NCBI GenBank assembly: GCA_027922465.2
Contig: BQMF02000579.1
Span: forward strand, 62,001-126,000
Direction: 5' to 3'
Length of the DNA: 64,000 nucleotides
Source of the DNA: Turritopsis dohrnii
Taxonomy: Eukaryota > Cnidaria > Hydrozoa > Anthoathecata > Oceaniidae
Shown here: in pieces, positions 24,127 to 35,710 of the stretch
How positions within the stretch are numbered: position 1 is the first letter of the stretch
How the letters are laid out: each line of letters opens with the position of its first letter
Position numbers and translations under genes: made by a program
Notes under the pieces: generated by a model
The model's database searches: none
The model's input: the letters and a program-made list of their open reading frames with translations, nothing else
Told to the model about the DNA's origin: nothing

Positions 24127-25193
24127 CAGAAATTAATAAGCACCCGGACGGTTACTAGAAATTTGAACAAAAAGTGAAAATTCTGTATATACCTTATCGG
24201 CCCTTTTTACGCCGGCCCTAATGTGGCGTTAATTTTGGTGCGCGGCGTTAAAAGGGCCGGCGTAAAAAGGGCCAAAAAAATGGAAATTTCTCAAAAAAAT
24301 CGGCGTTAATTTTTAAAGTTGAAATTTAGATTTTACAGGTCTTAATTCTTATATATTTCATTATGGGCTTTATAGAATTTGACTTCAGAGGCTTTTGAAG
24401 TAAAAAGCCTTACAGTAATATGCAGATTTGAAGATTTTTTCTCGATATTTCGTTAACATTTTACAAGATCTTTGTATAGAACAAATATTACCTTAGGAGA
24501 AATCATATTTGCAGGAGAATTTCTCGAGTTTCTATGAATTTCTATGAATTTGCAACGGCCAACAATCGATTTTTATTAAACTCGTGAAATCGAGTTAGCG
24601 CCAAATCTTCTCTCCCTAAGGTTTTATGAAAAAATATAAACTAAATATAAACTTTGAAGAACATAATAGCTTTTGATTTAAGAAGTTTTTTCAACAACAA
24701 GATCGATTTCTTGGAAAGGATTTTCACAAAGATTCGCTAAATTAATTGATTTGGTGACACTGCTTTGGTAATATGAACAGAATTTGAACAGAAAAAGTGA
24801 AAAATAGTGCTTAAAATTTTTTTTTTCTTTGTTACTTTTGAGGCGTAAATAACGGCCCTAAGTGGCGTTAAGGCAAAATGTTGGGGTGGCGGAATAAGGG
24901 CCGGCGTAAAAAGGGCCGGCGTTAAATTAGGGCCGGCGTAAAAACGGCCGATAAGGTAATAGAAACGGAAGACTAGATGTCTAAATGTAAGTTATAAGTA
25001 CAAAATCTTATTTCGTTGCCATGAAAAATACAGTTATTAGTATTCTTTTATGATAAAAAGAAATGCCTCATTCACAGCTAGCATGTTTTTGTAAGCGCCC
25101 CTCTCCAATTAGCGCCTCTCTCTAATACGCGCCCTTCTAATTTCCAAAAATATTTTATAAGTGCCCGGGCGCTTATTAGAGAGAATACGGTAT
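24127..25193. mobile_element. GCGCTTATT-family element, interrupted
   Basis: Ends are AATAAGCACCCGG (left) and CCCGGGCGCTTATT (right). The body matches the copy at about 59690-59982, sharing GAACAAAAAG, CTTATTTCGTTGCCA and CACAGCTAGCATG. It is interrupted at 24191-24951 by another MITE. Confidence 0.6.
24191..24951. mobile_element. GC-ended MITE, TA target site
   Basis: Long TIRs. The left begins CCTTATCGGCCCTTTTTACG and the right, reversed, begins CCTTATCGGCCGTTTTTACG. Both are followed by GCCGGCCCTAAT, with TA on each side. The interior has more copies of GGGCCGGCG and GTGGCGTTAA. The related sequence at 59710 lacks it (CTGTAATAGAAACGG) and so serves as an empty site. Confidence 0.8.
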
Positions 25194-25219
25194 CGACAAA
25201 TATTTAGTATTTACAGACC

Positions 25220-27360
25220 CAACCTCGAACCCAGGGTCTCTTGCCTTTTCGATATACGGATAGCGGCAAAGAAGACCCTGGCGAACGCTGGTCACGTGAC
25301 ATGAAAATTACACAAAATCTGTGTAATTTTTATAAGAGGTGGCCCGAAGAAATTTTGTCTCGTGCATTCAGTTTTTTATATAGTCACATTACAACCAATA
25401 TAGAGACCAAATATAATTCGTCGAGTTCACTCGAGCTCATTTCTGCAAAACTTCAACAGCATTCTGGAAAGACGGTGTTTCTGATTTGATAAAGATTTTA
25501 TTCCTTATCAAGGTTATTACATTCGAAAACCTTGAATGATAAAAGGGAGATTGAAAAATTCGTGTGGTGTTGTGTGGATTTTATCTTTGTAACGAGAAAA
25601 TATAAATAACCAATAAAGGCACACAAAAAGTAAAAACAAACTATGAAGATAATACATAAACAACACCAGTGCAGTGGTGAGAGAAGATTCTCATTAAATA
25701 ATGTTTGGGATGAAGAACTTATTCAAATATATTAAATGATTCAACATTTATATCAAAATTTGCTAAGTTCACTGGTCAGTAGATGTATTATGTCTATTTC
25801 CAAAAAGCTCTATAACTTCTTCTTGTAAGTGTCCTAAGTATTTTTGTATTGAGTATACGTTTGTCACAAATGAAGACAGAAAAACACAACTTATAAAATG
25901 TTCACTCTTCTTTAACCTATGAAGTCTTTCTCAAGTGCCAAGTGTCAATATATACTTTATTAGTATACTTAAAAAATCATGTTTGTTGTATATATGTTCA
26001 CTACCCTTATTATATATACTGAAAAAGAATTATTTTTATTATGAATTCTTGTAGGATCTTGTGTAGGATCCTGTCAGGATTTTAACCAGATTTTAACATA
26101 TGTTGAGTGAAATTTGTTGTGTTAGTTTCAAGGTTACTATATGATCGAAACAGGATGGTATTCCTGTATAAATACCGATATTTCAAATTTCAGAGAAATT
26201 GCTTAAATCGTCTCAGTCATTCTTGTCAGTCCATTCTTCTCTCTCTGAAGGTACTTAATACATGACAATTTGCAGGATTTTTATGACCAAGCTATGTGAC
26301 GTATATAGTTTTAAATCATTGCATGGGATCTTGAATCCATAATGGCAGATGGTTTAGTTTTGAGTAAACGCTGTATTGTTGTTAAGTGTAAAGTTTGCCT
26401 TTATCCTGTTATGTATTTTGCTAAACAATATACAGCTTAAGATATAGAATTCTTAAGTCAATGTATACCTGAAAATCCTACAAATTGTCATATACCGTAA
26501 AGTAAAAATTAGATTACATTTTCATTCTATGTATGTGCACATGCTTGTTTTAGTTTTTGATTCCATTTCTGGATTGCAACGCATTGTTTAGATCCACATA
26601 TTGAACAATTTTGCTTCAGAAACGTTGTGATTTATATTCATCAACGGAAGCCACTAAATTCTAAAGGAATCTGAGTGAATGGAAATTAGCTATATAAATT
26701 TAATAATTCTATGATATTTAAATATGGAAATATAGGTCAATCTGTGATCATAAAATAATGTTTCAACTATGTATTTGTATGTACTTGTGATTTCTGTAGT
26801 TTGTTGATAATATTCAAAAATTGTGTCTTACAGAAAATTCTTTTTTTTCATCCCAGAAATGATTGAAGATGGTCATCCTCATATTTCTAAATTATGCTCT
26901 TAAATTTTAGCACATGTGTGTGAGCCTACAATTAAAGTTCTTAGAAACTATGTTCTTCTAAAGAAGACTGCCATAATTCATCACTATTCTGTTGCTTTAT
27001 CAGTCAAAAGAGCATGAAAATTTATCTTGTTCACTTGTTGATTATTTTAAGAACTTTTTGTTGTTAGCCTTTCTCATTGTATTTGGTAAATTAATTTGAA
27101 AAATACATAATGCTACCATACCAGTGCTTTGTGAATTAAAATGATAGCTAAAATAATGTTATTTTGTATAATTAAATTTTCAGACTTCAATTCTTATCTT
27201 CCTCAGCAGTAACTCGGATGATTTATTCTTTTGCTCGAAAATCCTGAGGTCGTTGTAATATTTTCAGCCAATAGAATTCGTTAATTCAGTAGCGTTCGCC
27301 AGGGTCTTCTTTGTCGCTATCCGTATATGGAAAAGGCAAGAGACCCTGGGTTTGAGGTTG
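25220..27360. mobile_element. Mutator-like element, 2.1 kb, perfect 10-bp TSD
   Basis: TIRs of about 85 bp begin CAACCTCGAACCCAGGGTC on the left and, reversed, CAACCTCAAACCCAGGGTC on the right. The 10-bp duplication TTTACAGACC flanks it at 25210-25219 and 27361-27370. A 9-10-bp TSD and long TIRs fit MULEs. Each TIR also contains CCAGGGTC and its complement GACCCTGG about 50 bp apart, so each end can fold on itself. The AT-rich interior shows no intact transposase, so the element is probably non-autonomous. Confidence 0.75.
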
Positions 27361-27370
27361 TTTACAGACC

Positions 27371-29585
27371 TTCCATCTGAAATTGAAATAATGAATCTCA
27401 TCTTTACTGTGGAGTTCTTATAAGGTTTTACAGTTGTTTTATGCTTAAAGAAACTTTGAATCACTAGTTTATTTTACAGCTTTGACAGATACAGTATGTT
27501 TTGTTATTTTTCTTTTTCTGTTAATCCAGTATACATTGTTTATTCTTGCTTCATATTTTGTTTTGCTTTGTTGTTATTTTATTTAAAGTTTATAAAGGTT
27601 TGTGTCCGTGCAGCTTCGCTTAGTTTTTTTTCTAATCATTTTGTTAAGTTATCTTTTGTTCAGCATTTAAGGAATATAAAAATTTAAAACTGAAGTTTTT
27701 CTCTTTGTCTTCATATAGACATATACAGTTCATATATAGTTTTGGCGCAAAAAAATGCACCAAAATAAAACTGCACCAAATTTACAGTGAGCTGTACCAA
27801 ATATATAAATCTTTTCTTCGAAAAACATAAAAATAGTCTAAAATTAGTGTAAATTTTGACCAAGAAGTCCGAATTGCGCCAAATTTAAAATAATCTTGGC
27901 TGCGCAAAATCAAACCTGCGCCAAATAAATCGAATTGACTGTGCACCAAAATTTCTTCATTTAGGTATTTTGCCAAACTCATATTTTCATTTGGGCAGTT
28001 TCTCTATTTGAGCCGTAAATTGAAATTAATTTCACTTTAAAACATAGAATGAAAAGTTTAGAAAGGGTCGTTTACTTTTAGCATTTTGCATGGAATTTTT
28101 ACTCCATATTTAAGGTTTTAATGCCACTAATTTTAGATAATATGTGCGGTTCCTTAGTATTTAATCCTAAATTTCAGATGTAAATATTTGCTGCTAGTTA
28201 TTGTGTCATACTTATATAACCATTTCATTTGTTTAGTTGTCTCTTGTCTGCTTATACCCCTGACAAACTTTTTGCATAAAAAATTGACAAGTATTGTCAT
28301 CTTTTGTCCAATTTTTGAAACTAATGACCTTTCATAACTACCGTTTTACTTAACTTTTTTGACTGAAGTTTTTATATTAAGCCTGCATAAACATTTACAA
28401 AAAACATTTTCCGTTCTTTGCTGCTGGGGTGTCCCCTTTTTCCAAGTCAGGAACTGCAATGGAAACGATAACTGTTTCAGTCTGGTTACACAAGATGAAA
28501 AATATTGCCAGAAATTATTTGCTTTTGATAATCGATCGTCGCTGTCAGCCGTGGGAGAAAAGTTTCTTGATTTGTTTGTAGGAAATAGGCTTTTTATAAT
28601 GTTCCAGAATTTAGCAGGTTTGTTTTTGTTTTCAAATAATAAAGTTTGGTGATAATGATATTTTGCTGATCTAATTTTATTGTTGCAACGATTGAGAGAG
28701 ATTTATATCAATGATTTATATCGGTCAATGTTGCGTTAACGTAATCTTTTGTTTGCTGTATGTCTATTAGATAAAATATGGTAATAAGGGAGGCTACAGG
28801 GCCCTTAATTAACCAATAGAAACTGGAAACCACACCAACCTAACTCAGTTGCTACGGGTGAGGCCAAGATCCAGTTTGTAGGTCACAGGCATCAAGTAGC
28901 CTTATGGGTTCGATCTCCACCAAGATCGAAATGTGAAGGTATGTCAATCAATAGCTACGTTGGTTGCCTACGTTGTAAATGTGTTTCATTTCAACACCTA
29001 TTCACGACGTCATAGCAACGTCAGTTAGGTAGTCGATATAACATATTTCCAACGTAACTTTCCAAGCTAGGTCATCCAGTGAAAGACGACATGATTAAAA
29101 GAAAACTTCCAATCAACTTTACTTGACCACCAAGTTTTGTTTGGAAGAGGTCTTCTAATTACTACCAAGATGGTGGGTTTTCTTTATCGTGTTGCATTAT
29201 GGTCCAAATCGTAAAAGCCTCTATTCAACAACATGTATAAAGCCACCGAAAGATCTTTCATTATTCAGCAACAAGGTTTTATAACTATTTTCAAAATCTA
29301 AATCAAAATCTTGTTGTATTATTTTCAACAAGTAAATCGAGCAAATCACGATTTTCCAGGGAAAATTTCAGCAGCTTCAGCAGTTGACACCGCAAGTTCC
29401 ACTTGAGACAGGACCTATCCTTTTACAGCACCAAGTGTACGAGTGAAGTTCACAATACCACCTCTATTGTCTGATTATAAGGAATGTTTTTTTTCCTTCT
29501 GCTGCTTGTGACAGCACACCTCCATTTAACGTTTGACATAAACCTAAGTTCTTGTCTGTTTTTTGTCTAGAAGTTGTTTTTGTTG
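27371..29585. other. no recognised gene
   Basis: AT-rich. 27730-27980 has scattered TTTGGCGCA/TGCACCAAA motifs. About 28450-28620 has an open frame bounded by AG and GT without a recognisable domain. 28850-28925 holds a GGGTTCGATCTCC box-B-like motif. None is strong enough to call. Confidence 0.35.
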
Positions 29586-29925
29586 TTACTCTATGTAAAG
29601 GAGCAGAAAGACAGGATGATTTTCTTTTACTATGATTAAAGTTTTGTTTTTCTTGGGCCTTTCTTTTATCTCTTTTCTGTTTGGATTGTTCAATTTTGTT
29701 GGCATCAGTAAAGTATTTAAGTATTCATAACACTTAGGATGATATTCTGCAACTCTTGTTGGTTTTTTGCGTATGACCTTTACTGTTCTCGCTACTAACA
29801 TAGTTTCTGAACCTTCGTCATTAATACCCATCCAATCTGTACGCGTATCAAGGAATTTTTCAAAAGTTTGATCAGTAAACTGCTTTAATTCTCCGTCATT
29901 TACACTAGCAAAATAAATCAGCTAA
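29586..29925 (-). pseudogene. transposon-type ORF fragment with YHPKCY motif
   Basis: An open frame on the minus strand, possibly entered through an acceptor at about 29926 (TTAG|CTG), runs about 113 codons to a stop at 29586. It contains a basic stretch and YHPKCYEYL, which resembles the YHxxCY motif of N-terminal modules in many metazoan transposon-associated proteins. No other domain is visible and no start codon is defined. I assign no function. It could also be a small exon of an unknown host gene. Confidence 0.35.
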
Positions 29926-30109
29926 GCACTTTCATCCTCTGGTCAACCGTCTTTCTTACTCTATTTCGTCTGTGTTTATTTTACGGAACTGAGTAACCTA
30001 GGTGACGTATCGATGAAAAGGTTGGAATATTCGTTCTGTTTTTAATTACTTGATTAATCGAAAGTTATTGATGATTGTCAAGTATATCATATAAATTTAT
30101 AAAAATTGT

Positions 30110-30190
30110 GACTTTATTTATCAAAAACTGGAGGAGAAAAACTTGGGAACTTTTTTGATTTGGTATCTAAATAACATTGGCTTTATTTTC
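30110..30190 (-). promoter_or_regulatory. candidate polyadenylation signals for the TIR/Tudor-like gene
   Basis: AATAAA on the minus strand at about 30184 and 30114, roughly 200-275 nt beyond the stop codon at 30388. Confidence 0.4.
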
Positions 30191-30387
30191 AGAAAATTTG
30201 GTTTTGGTTCAATGAGGGTGATTACAAACGAAGTACACGGATTGAGATTTAGTTCCATATCAATCTCAAAACCAAATGCACGAATTAACAGTAGCATCGA
30301 ACAAGCAAACATTGAACATGATATTTTAATAACGAAATTGAATAGTAAATTAGTTTAACAAAGCAAAAGCACGTTGAAACAACGTTT

Positions 30388-33300
30388 CTAAAGATTTTTG
30401 TAAACTTGTAACAGCTCAATTGCATTGGGAAACAATCGTATGTCTCCACACTTTGCTTGTCCAAAAGTCGGCTTAAAGATCGGCCAACCAGCAACAGCGA
30501 GACCGTCATTGGCAGTCTTCGAGTGCTTGCCCGAATATAACTTCACGCCATTAACATTCTCAATTCTGGTTATCTCGCCAAGCTTCCAAACATCTCCTGT
30601 TGAATTTCCGAATTTGTATCTCCCTTGCTTGAACAAAACACTTGTTCCTATACCGATTTCATTTTTTTTGGAGCACAATTGACGGCCACTAGATTGTATG
30701 GTTGAACTCGACATGACGGATCAGGGTCATCCCAGTCCACAGTGTATTTCATTGAGAATTTATCAAACATTGCCACCTTGGCTGGAAAGAACTTCCATGC
30801 TGTAAAATGAGCTATAACTGCTCCTCCAATCATTGGTATGGACGCTCTCAGTGAGCTCTTTCTCTTTTTGGTCTCGCTGAGGAAAGCTGGTCGACTTGCT
30901 GACAGGAGAAGTTTTCGTATGTTTTGACAAATCTTCTCCAATATTCCTTCATATTGATGAGATCCGTTAATTTGATCCGGCGTCATGATATATGGTTTTT
31001 GATCTGTTGGTAAAACCATTCCAACACTGCTTTGCGTCCATTTCTGTCGATCGTCTTCTTTCCCACTTCCCACTTCCAACATAATTGCCTTCTTTTTTAA
31101 TGAGAGCAACGCAAAGTTTGCTTCCATTTGACAATTTTGACTTTTAGAGTATTCAATGGACACACATATTACTACAACGGAACATGCAGCTAGCCCAACG
31201 GCAATTTGCCCGAACATGCCGGAGTCATTGACACTATCTAATTGCTCAATATCGAGCCAAATCTTTTCATCAATCTTCTTCTCCAAGTCAGCTTTGATTT
31301 TTCGCGGATCAGAGAACATATGGCCACTAAAGCATTTAACCTGTTCAGCATCAAAAGAGGATTTGGAATTGGTCCAGCAATATGACAAAAAAAACTCTCG
31401 GTTGATCGTCACCTGAATCGGTTTTCTGTGAAATGTAATTGGTTGTTGGAGAAATGATCAGTTTTTTCAGATTTTTGTGCAGCTCGCAAAGCTTTTCACT
31501 ATACACATCATCGGTTGCAAATTGAATGTAGAGCTGGCAAGCAAGTACCATTCCTGCTGTTGATTTAGTCCACTTTTGACTTGCTCCGAGAACCAAAGGA
31601 ATGACCCTCTTTCCTAACGTTTTCTTGGCATACAGTAATTCTGACATGAGCTGCTCCTCTGCGATAAAAGTATCTGATAAGAACACAAGAAAAACCTTGC
31701 AACTTTTGATTTTGGAAACAGTTTGTTGCAGGCCATGTGCAGAGCGTTGCGATTTTGACTCAGTTACACTGAATGTATTTTGTGTATGTTGAAGTATGCG
31801 TTTAACAGATTGATCGTCTTGACTTGCTTTCGAAACAAACACATCACAAACATCATTGTTGTTATTGCCTGCAATGAATCAAGGCAATTGTGAATATTAG
31901 GCAAAGTTCTCAGCTGATCGATTGTTAGACCTTCAAATGTTCGGCTATAAACTTCATAGTTGCTTCGAGATGCTTGGGGATCGTCACCTGCTATGTGTTC
32001 GCCACTAGTATCCCGGGTAAAAACTTTTTACCGAACTTAACTTTGAAAACATTAGGTCAAATCTGCCATTCCTGTGGTACGTACGCGTCACTCGCCACCC
32101 ATGTTCAGTATGCGTTGTGTCACAGAATTTAACTCGTGTAAAAGTTTCTTTTCAGGCATTAATTTGTTATTACATTCAGAAGATTAAAAACAGAAACAAA
32201 TAGCAACATGGCTCAGAATAATATATTTATACGCAGAAGAGAAGTAACTTTAATGTAAAAAAAATGGCAATATATAACACAGAACTGTTTACCCAGACAT
32301 ACGAAACCAAACATTGAATAACATTACAAAATGTGAATTGAAAACAAATTGATACCTTCCAACTGTGTTTCTTTCGTGCGGAAGTTACATTATACAGCAA
32401 CCATTAATGAATTTTTGAAACGATATATAGTCTGTTCTTCCCAAAACCATCAACGTCATGATTAAAACCATGAGTTTCATTTCTTTATGCTTTTTTTTAT
32501 TATTACCTAAAAAATTAATACTTGAATTGTAATACCGAAAACCTAATCATGCTATAAGAATATTGAAATAAACAACAACAACAACAAAAAAAAAAAATGC
32601 AATTCAACTACGCATTTATCCTAAAAACAATAACTCAAAACAACAAAACACCGTAATAGTAATTGTAATACTGTAATACCGAAAACCTAATCATGCTATA
32701 AGAATATTGAAATAAACAACAACAACAAAAAGTGAAATTCAACTACGCATTTATCCTTAAAACAAAAATTTACACAGAAGATAAAAAGTCACAAATAAAA
32801 TCATAATGCCAAACTTATATATATACCCAGGTACGTAAACGATTACCATAACACAAAATAATGCATAAACATTTCATTGCACAGTAATAACTAATGAACT
32901 TCTTAAATACATAATCCATTCACATCTACCTTATGAATAATAATCAAAAACACAAACGTGATGACAGAATTTATATATCTAAAGAGTTTATAAAAAATTG
33001 AAAACAACCACATTTTTAATCTGAGTTAAAATCTCCTCTGGCTAATTCACAACAGTTAAACAACCCTTTATTCTTATTTATCCAGCATACCAACTGTGTT
33101 ATAACTAAATAGATTTATACTATTTTAACTTTAGCTGAACTTTAAACAAAATGGGATACCTTTCACTGCCAATTCACATGTTAGTAAACTAAACAGCATT
33201 GATCATCTTCTGTAGACATTTTCAAACACTTCTAAACTCTTTACTTCTATATTCATACCTATAAACAAATTACTAATACTTTATTTACTTTCCAGCACAA

Positions 33301-35014
33301 ACATACATAGGTATTTATAAAACACTTTCGCTACCATTTTTTTTTTAAGTGAAATACATAAAACTGCTCTCTTCGTTTGGCAAAACTGCTAAACTTTCTG
33401 TATTTTCCAGTAGATTTTGTACTTTTTGGCAGGCAGACAAAAGCATCAAGCATCGATATAAATTAGATACAATAGATACAATCAGACAGCATAACACATT
33501 CCCCACTTCCACAGCGTCATGAGAAATAAAAACATTCATAGCTGTAGGACCATTTTTAATGTAATAATAGCGCGCGTTACCAAAACAAATTTCTCTCGGC
33601 TTCCTTTTCATCCAGCAGCATATACACATTCTAAACGACAGAATAACTAAGACATCCACTCAAAGCTAAATCAATTAATCTTTCAAAACTAAATTAAAAC
33701 CATTCCTTACTGTGTAAATAAACATGAAACTGCATTTCTCCACTGCACTTTCTTCTGTATAGCGATATTTGATAACTAAAACGTAAACAAACATTTAAAA
33801 ACCTGTTCTTTTATTAATCTAAATTATTAAACAATAAAAGTCTTATCGTTCTGCACAGCCAATTTTTAAAAACTTCACTGCACTTCTTCTGTATAAAAGT
33901 TTTATAATAATACCTTTTGTTCGTTCGATCTTTCTGCAGCTAATTTTTAAAAACTTCACTGCACTTCTTCTGTATATCTAAATATGATTTTTCATTGTAA
34001 ACAAACGATAATAAAACGTTTTATAATAATAACAATACCTTCGTGCATACAAACCTGTGTTTCTTCATCAGTTCTTTCGTCGATTTGCTGCCTAAAACAA
34101 TCAAATTTAAATCAAAATATTCGTATACAAAAAGAAACACGTCTTCTTCGCGAAGTTTCTTGCTCACGAAATGATCGTTGACAAATTTCGAACGATTAAC
34201 ATTGCATTGCTCGCACTCCTCCAAAGACGTTTTTCGGCTGATTTCCACTGCGCAAGCCAAAAATAACAAAACGGAGGAGCATATACTAATCGCGAAAAAT
34301 CAAAAAAATCACTCTCGCTTTGGCGTGGTTTTACGACGAAAAGGGAAAAAATAAGAAGGTTTTGACCGTGCAAAAAAAACAAATATATCACTCTCTAAAA
34401 TAAAAGTGGGATGCACAACGCGGATTATTATAATAAGATTATAAACGATCTCAACCAGTAACATTTGTCACGACTTTCCTGATTATCCCCATGTGCCATC
34501 GATCAGAAATCTGACTTTTGTCTCGAATTTCTTGTTTTTTCTTTTCAGACAAAGTCCGCCCACTACTATCGGAAACACTACCATCATCGTTATAACCACA
34601 ATAGTAAAGTCCTTGTTTAAAAAGTACTTTACTTCCAACTCCTATTGTTGTAGGGTCTGGATTTTTGTCCACACATAGGTTGTTGTATTTAGCCTTTTCA
34701 GGAGCCCAGTTACCGTCGGTCCAACGAATCATATAACTCAATTCATCGGGAAGCCAATTTTCAATTTTTGTAGTAAACCAACCATGTCCATGCCAGTAAA
34801 CGAATGCAATATCACCGATCTTTGGTGTGTTGTCGACATCGCTTGTTTCTGGAATTCGTAGATAAGTGGCTTCACTTCCAGGTACTTGCAATATGGTAGC
34901 AAGCTGCTGAAGTGCTTTAGATTTTTTGTGGCTAAATGTTGTTTCGTCGAGTGTACCACGAAATCCATATTTTTCTCGCAAAACCTTTTCTAATTTTTTG
35001 ACAACGTCTTTCAT
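30388..35014 (-). CDS. Tudor-like / TIR / TIR / Tudor-like protein (about 698 aa)
   Basis: Proposed exons on the minus strand: 35014-34456, 31987-31931, 31868-30388; phases match at both joins and the summed length is divisible by three. Exon 1 encodes a paired beta-barrel-like module: a block with WFTTKIENW and YMIRWTDGNWAP, then GVGSKVLFKQGLYY and WHMGIIRKV. Exon 3 starts with a first TIR domain (VFVSKASQDD, KVFLVFLSDTF, then LMSELLYAK) and a second (FLSYCW, IWLDIEQL, VVVICVSIEYSK, NCQMEANFAL). It ends with a second paired module (KYTVDWDDPDPS, GIGTSVLFKQGRY, WKLGEITRI, DIRLFPNAIELL). Both TIR domains keep a Glu at the helix position of the catalytic Glu in SARM1-type NADases, so NAD cleavage is possible but unproven. 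The reading frame breaks twice at 8-nt homopolymers (about 31388 and 30662). The Tudor-like label is inferred from pattern only. Confidence 0.7.
31869..31930 (-). other. 62-nt intron or exitron that sets TIR inclusion
   Basis: GT-AG bounded (GTCTAACAAT to ATTCATTGCAG) and 62 nt long, so its removal changes frame. Spliced, it joins the first Tudor-like module to the TIR domains. Retained, the frame continues the module's C-terminal motif (DQLRTLPN, paralogous to DIRLFPN at the gene's 3' end) and stops about 35 codons later. Confidence 0.45.
32529..32766 (+). repeat. 144-bp tandem duplication
   Basis: Two copies beginning GTAATACCGAAAACCTAATC at 32529 and 32673, each followed by an ACAACAACAA tract and AACTACGCATTTATCC. 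They lie in the large intron of the TIR/Tudor-like gene. Confidence 0.9.
33583..34247 (-). CDS. candidate alternative 3' exons of the TIR/Tudor-like gene
   Basis: Two exon-like blocks lie inside the 2.5-kb intron: 34247-34039 (acceptor GCGCAG, donor GTATTG) and 33636-33583 (acceptor GTTTAG, then stop). Phase from exon 1 (ending with one extra base) reads through both, giving about 87 residues with charged stretches (KKLREEDVFLFVYEYFDL, LLDEKEAERNLFW) and then TAA. The phase is incompatible with the exon at 31987, so this would be an alternative C-terminus without TIR domains. A separate 104-codon frame with a hydrophobic segment overlaps at 33659-33345 and is an alternative reading. No domain recognised. 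Confidence 0.3.
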
Positions 35015-35052
35015 GGTGAATATTTGTTGGCAACAAAAAGTGTACGTTCTAT

Positions 35053-35710
35053 CATGGACGTATAAAAAGAGAAGGACTCACAACTAATACCAAAGCCTTT
35101 CATTTCTATTATTAAAATCTATTCTGTCGGCATTTCTTTGATGTAATCGTCGCCTCGCATTTCACTGGATTTCGGTTCACATGGGCGGGTTTATACGATG
35201 CTTTAGGTTTAATCCGATGTGGAAAACCAACGAATTGAGAGTACATATGATTTGCCGATGCATCAGTAATATTCTTGAGTATCACAAAACTTCTACTCAA
35301 ACTTTTTTAAAAATGTTGGATTGGAATCAAGATAAATTTCTCGGAGTTAGAAAGTATTTTGTGTATATACTTATATCCAAAGATTCGGTACTTTGAAAGA
35401 CGCCTGGGTGATGGCTGAGAATACACAGAAAGAAGAATGCTTTTTCATTCAATTCTGAAAATTTCATGTTTGAGACTGTAAGAAGTCATGAGGAATCAGA
35501 GTTTAAAACCTGGCTTCAATATAATCATAAAATCTTTAAATTCATTTCTGGTTGGTTGTTACGATCATGGAAGCCAATGGAAACATATATTTTTAACAGC
35601 ACTTGAGGGAGTTTCAAAACTGCTTTTGTCAAAATTTCAATAAACCGAGGCGAGGTTTGTTTGAATAGATTTATAAAAGTTGTAAGTCCTTCTCTTTTTA
35701 TACGTCCATG
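35053..35710. mobile_element. TIR element with 7-bp target duplication, next to the TIR/Tudor-like gene start
   Basis: Inverted ends CATGGACGTATAAAAAGAG, continuing through AAGGACTYACAAC. GTTCTAT flanks both sides (35046-35052 and 35711-35717). CATG-type ends and a 7-bp TSD recall P elements, but no transposase is visible. The inner ends are also loosely mirrored. It lies 39 bp upstream of the minus-strand ATG at 35014, so it may supply promoter or 5' UTR sequence. Confidence 0.75.

Noticed and set aside
28359..28652. Cysteine-containing 97-codon frame with AG and GT borders
   Set aside because: No recognisable domain, no neighbouring exons in phase, and AT-rich context; insufficient to call an exon.
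28850..28930. Box-B-like GGGTTCGATCTCC, possible SINE head
   Set aside because: No matching cloverleaf, box A or repeat copy visible in the window.
33345..33659. 104-codon frame with a hydrophobic segment
   Set aside because: Its better-supported overlap is the short phase-consistent exon ending at 33583; no family recognised, so not called as a gene.
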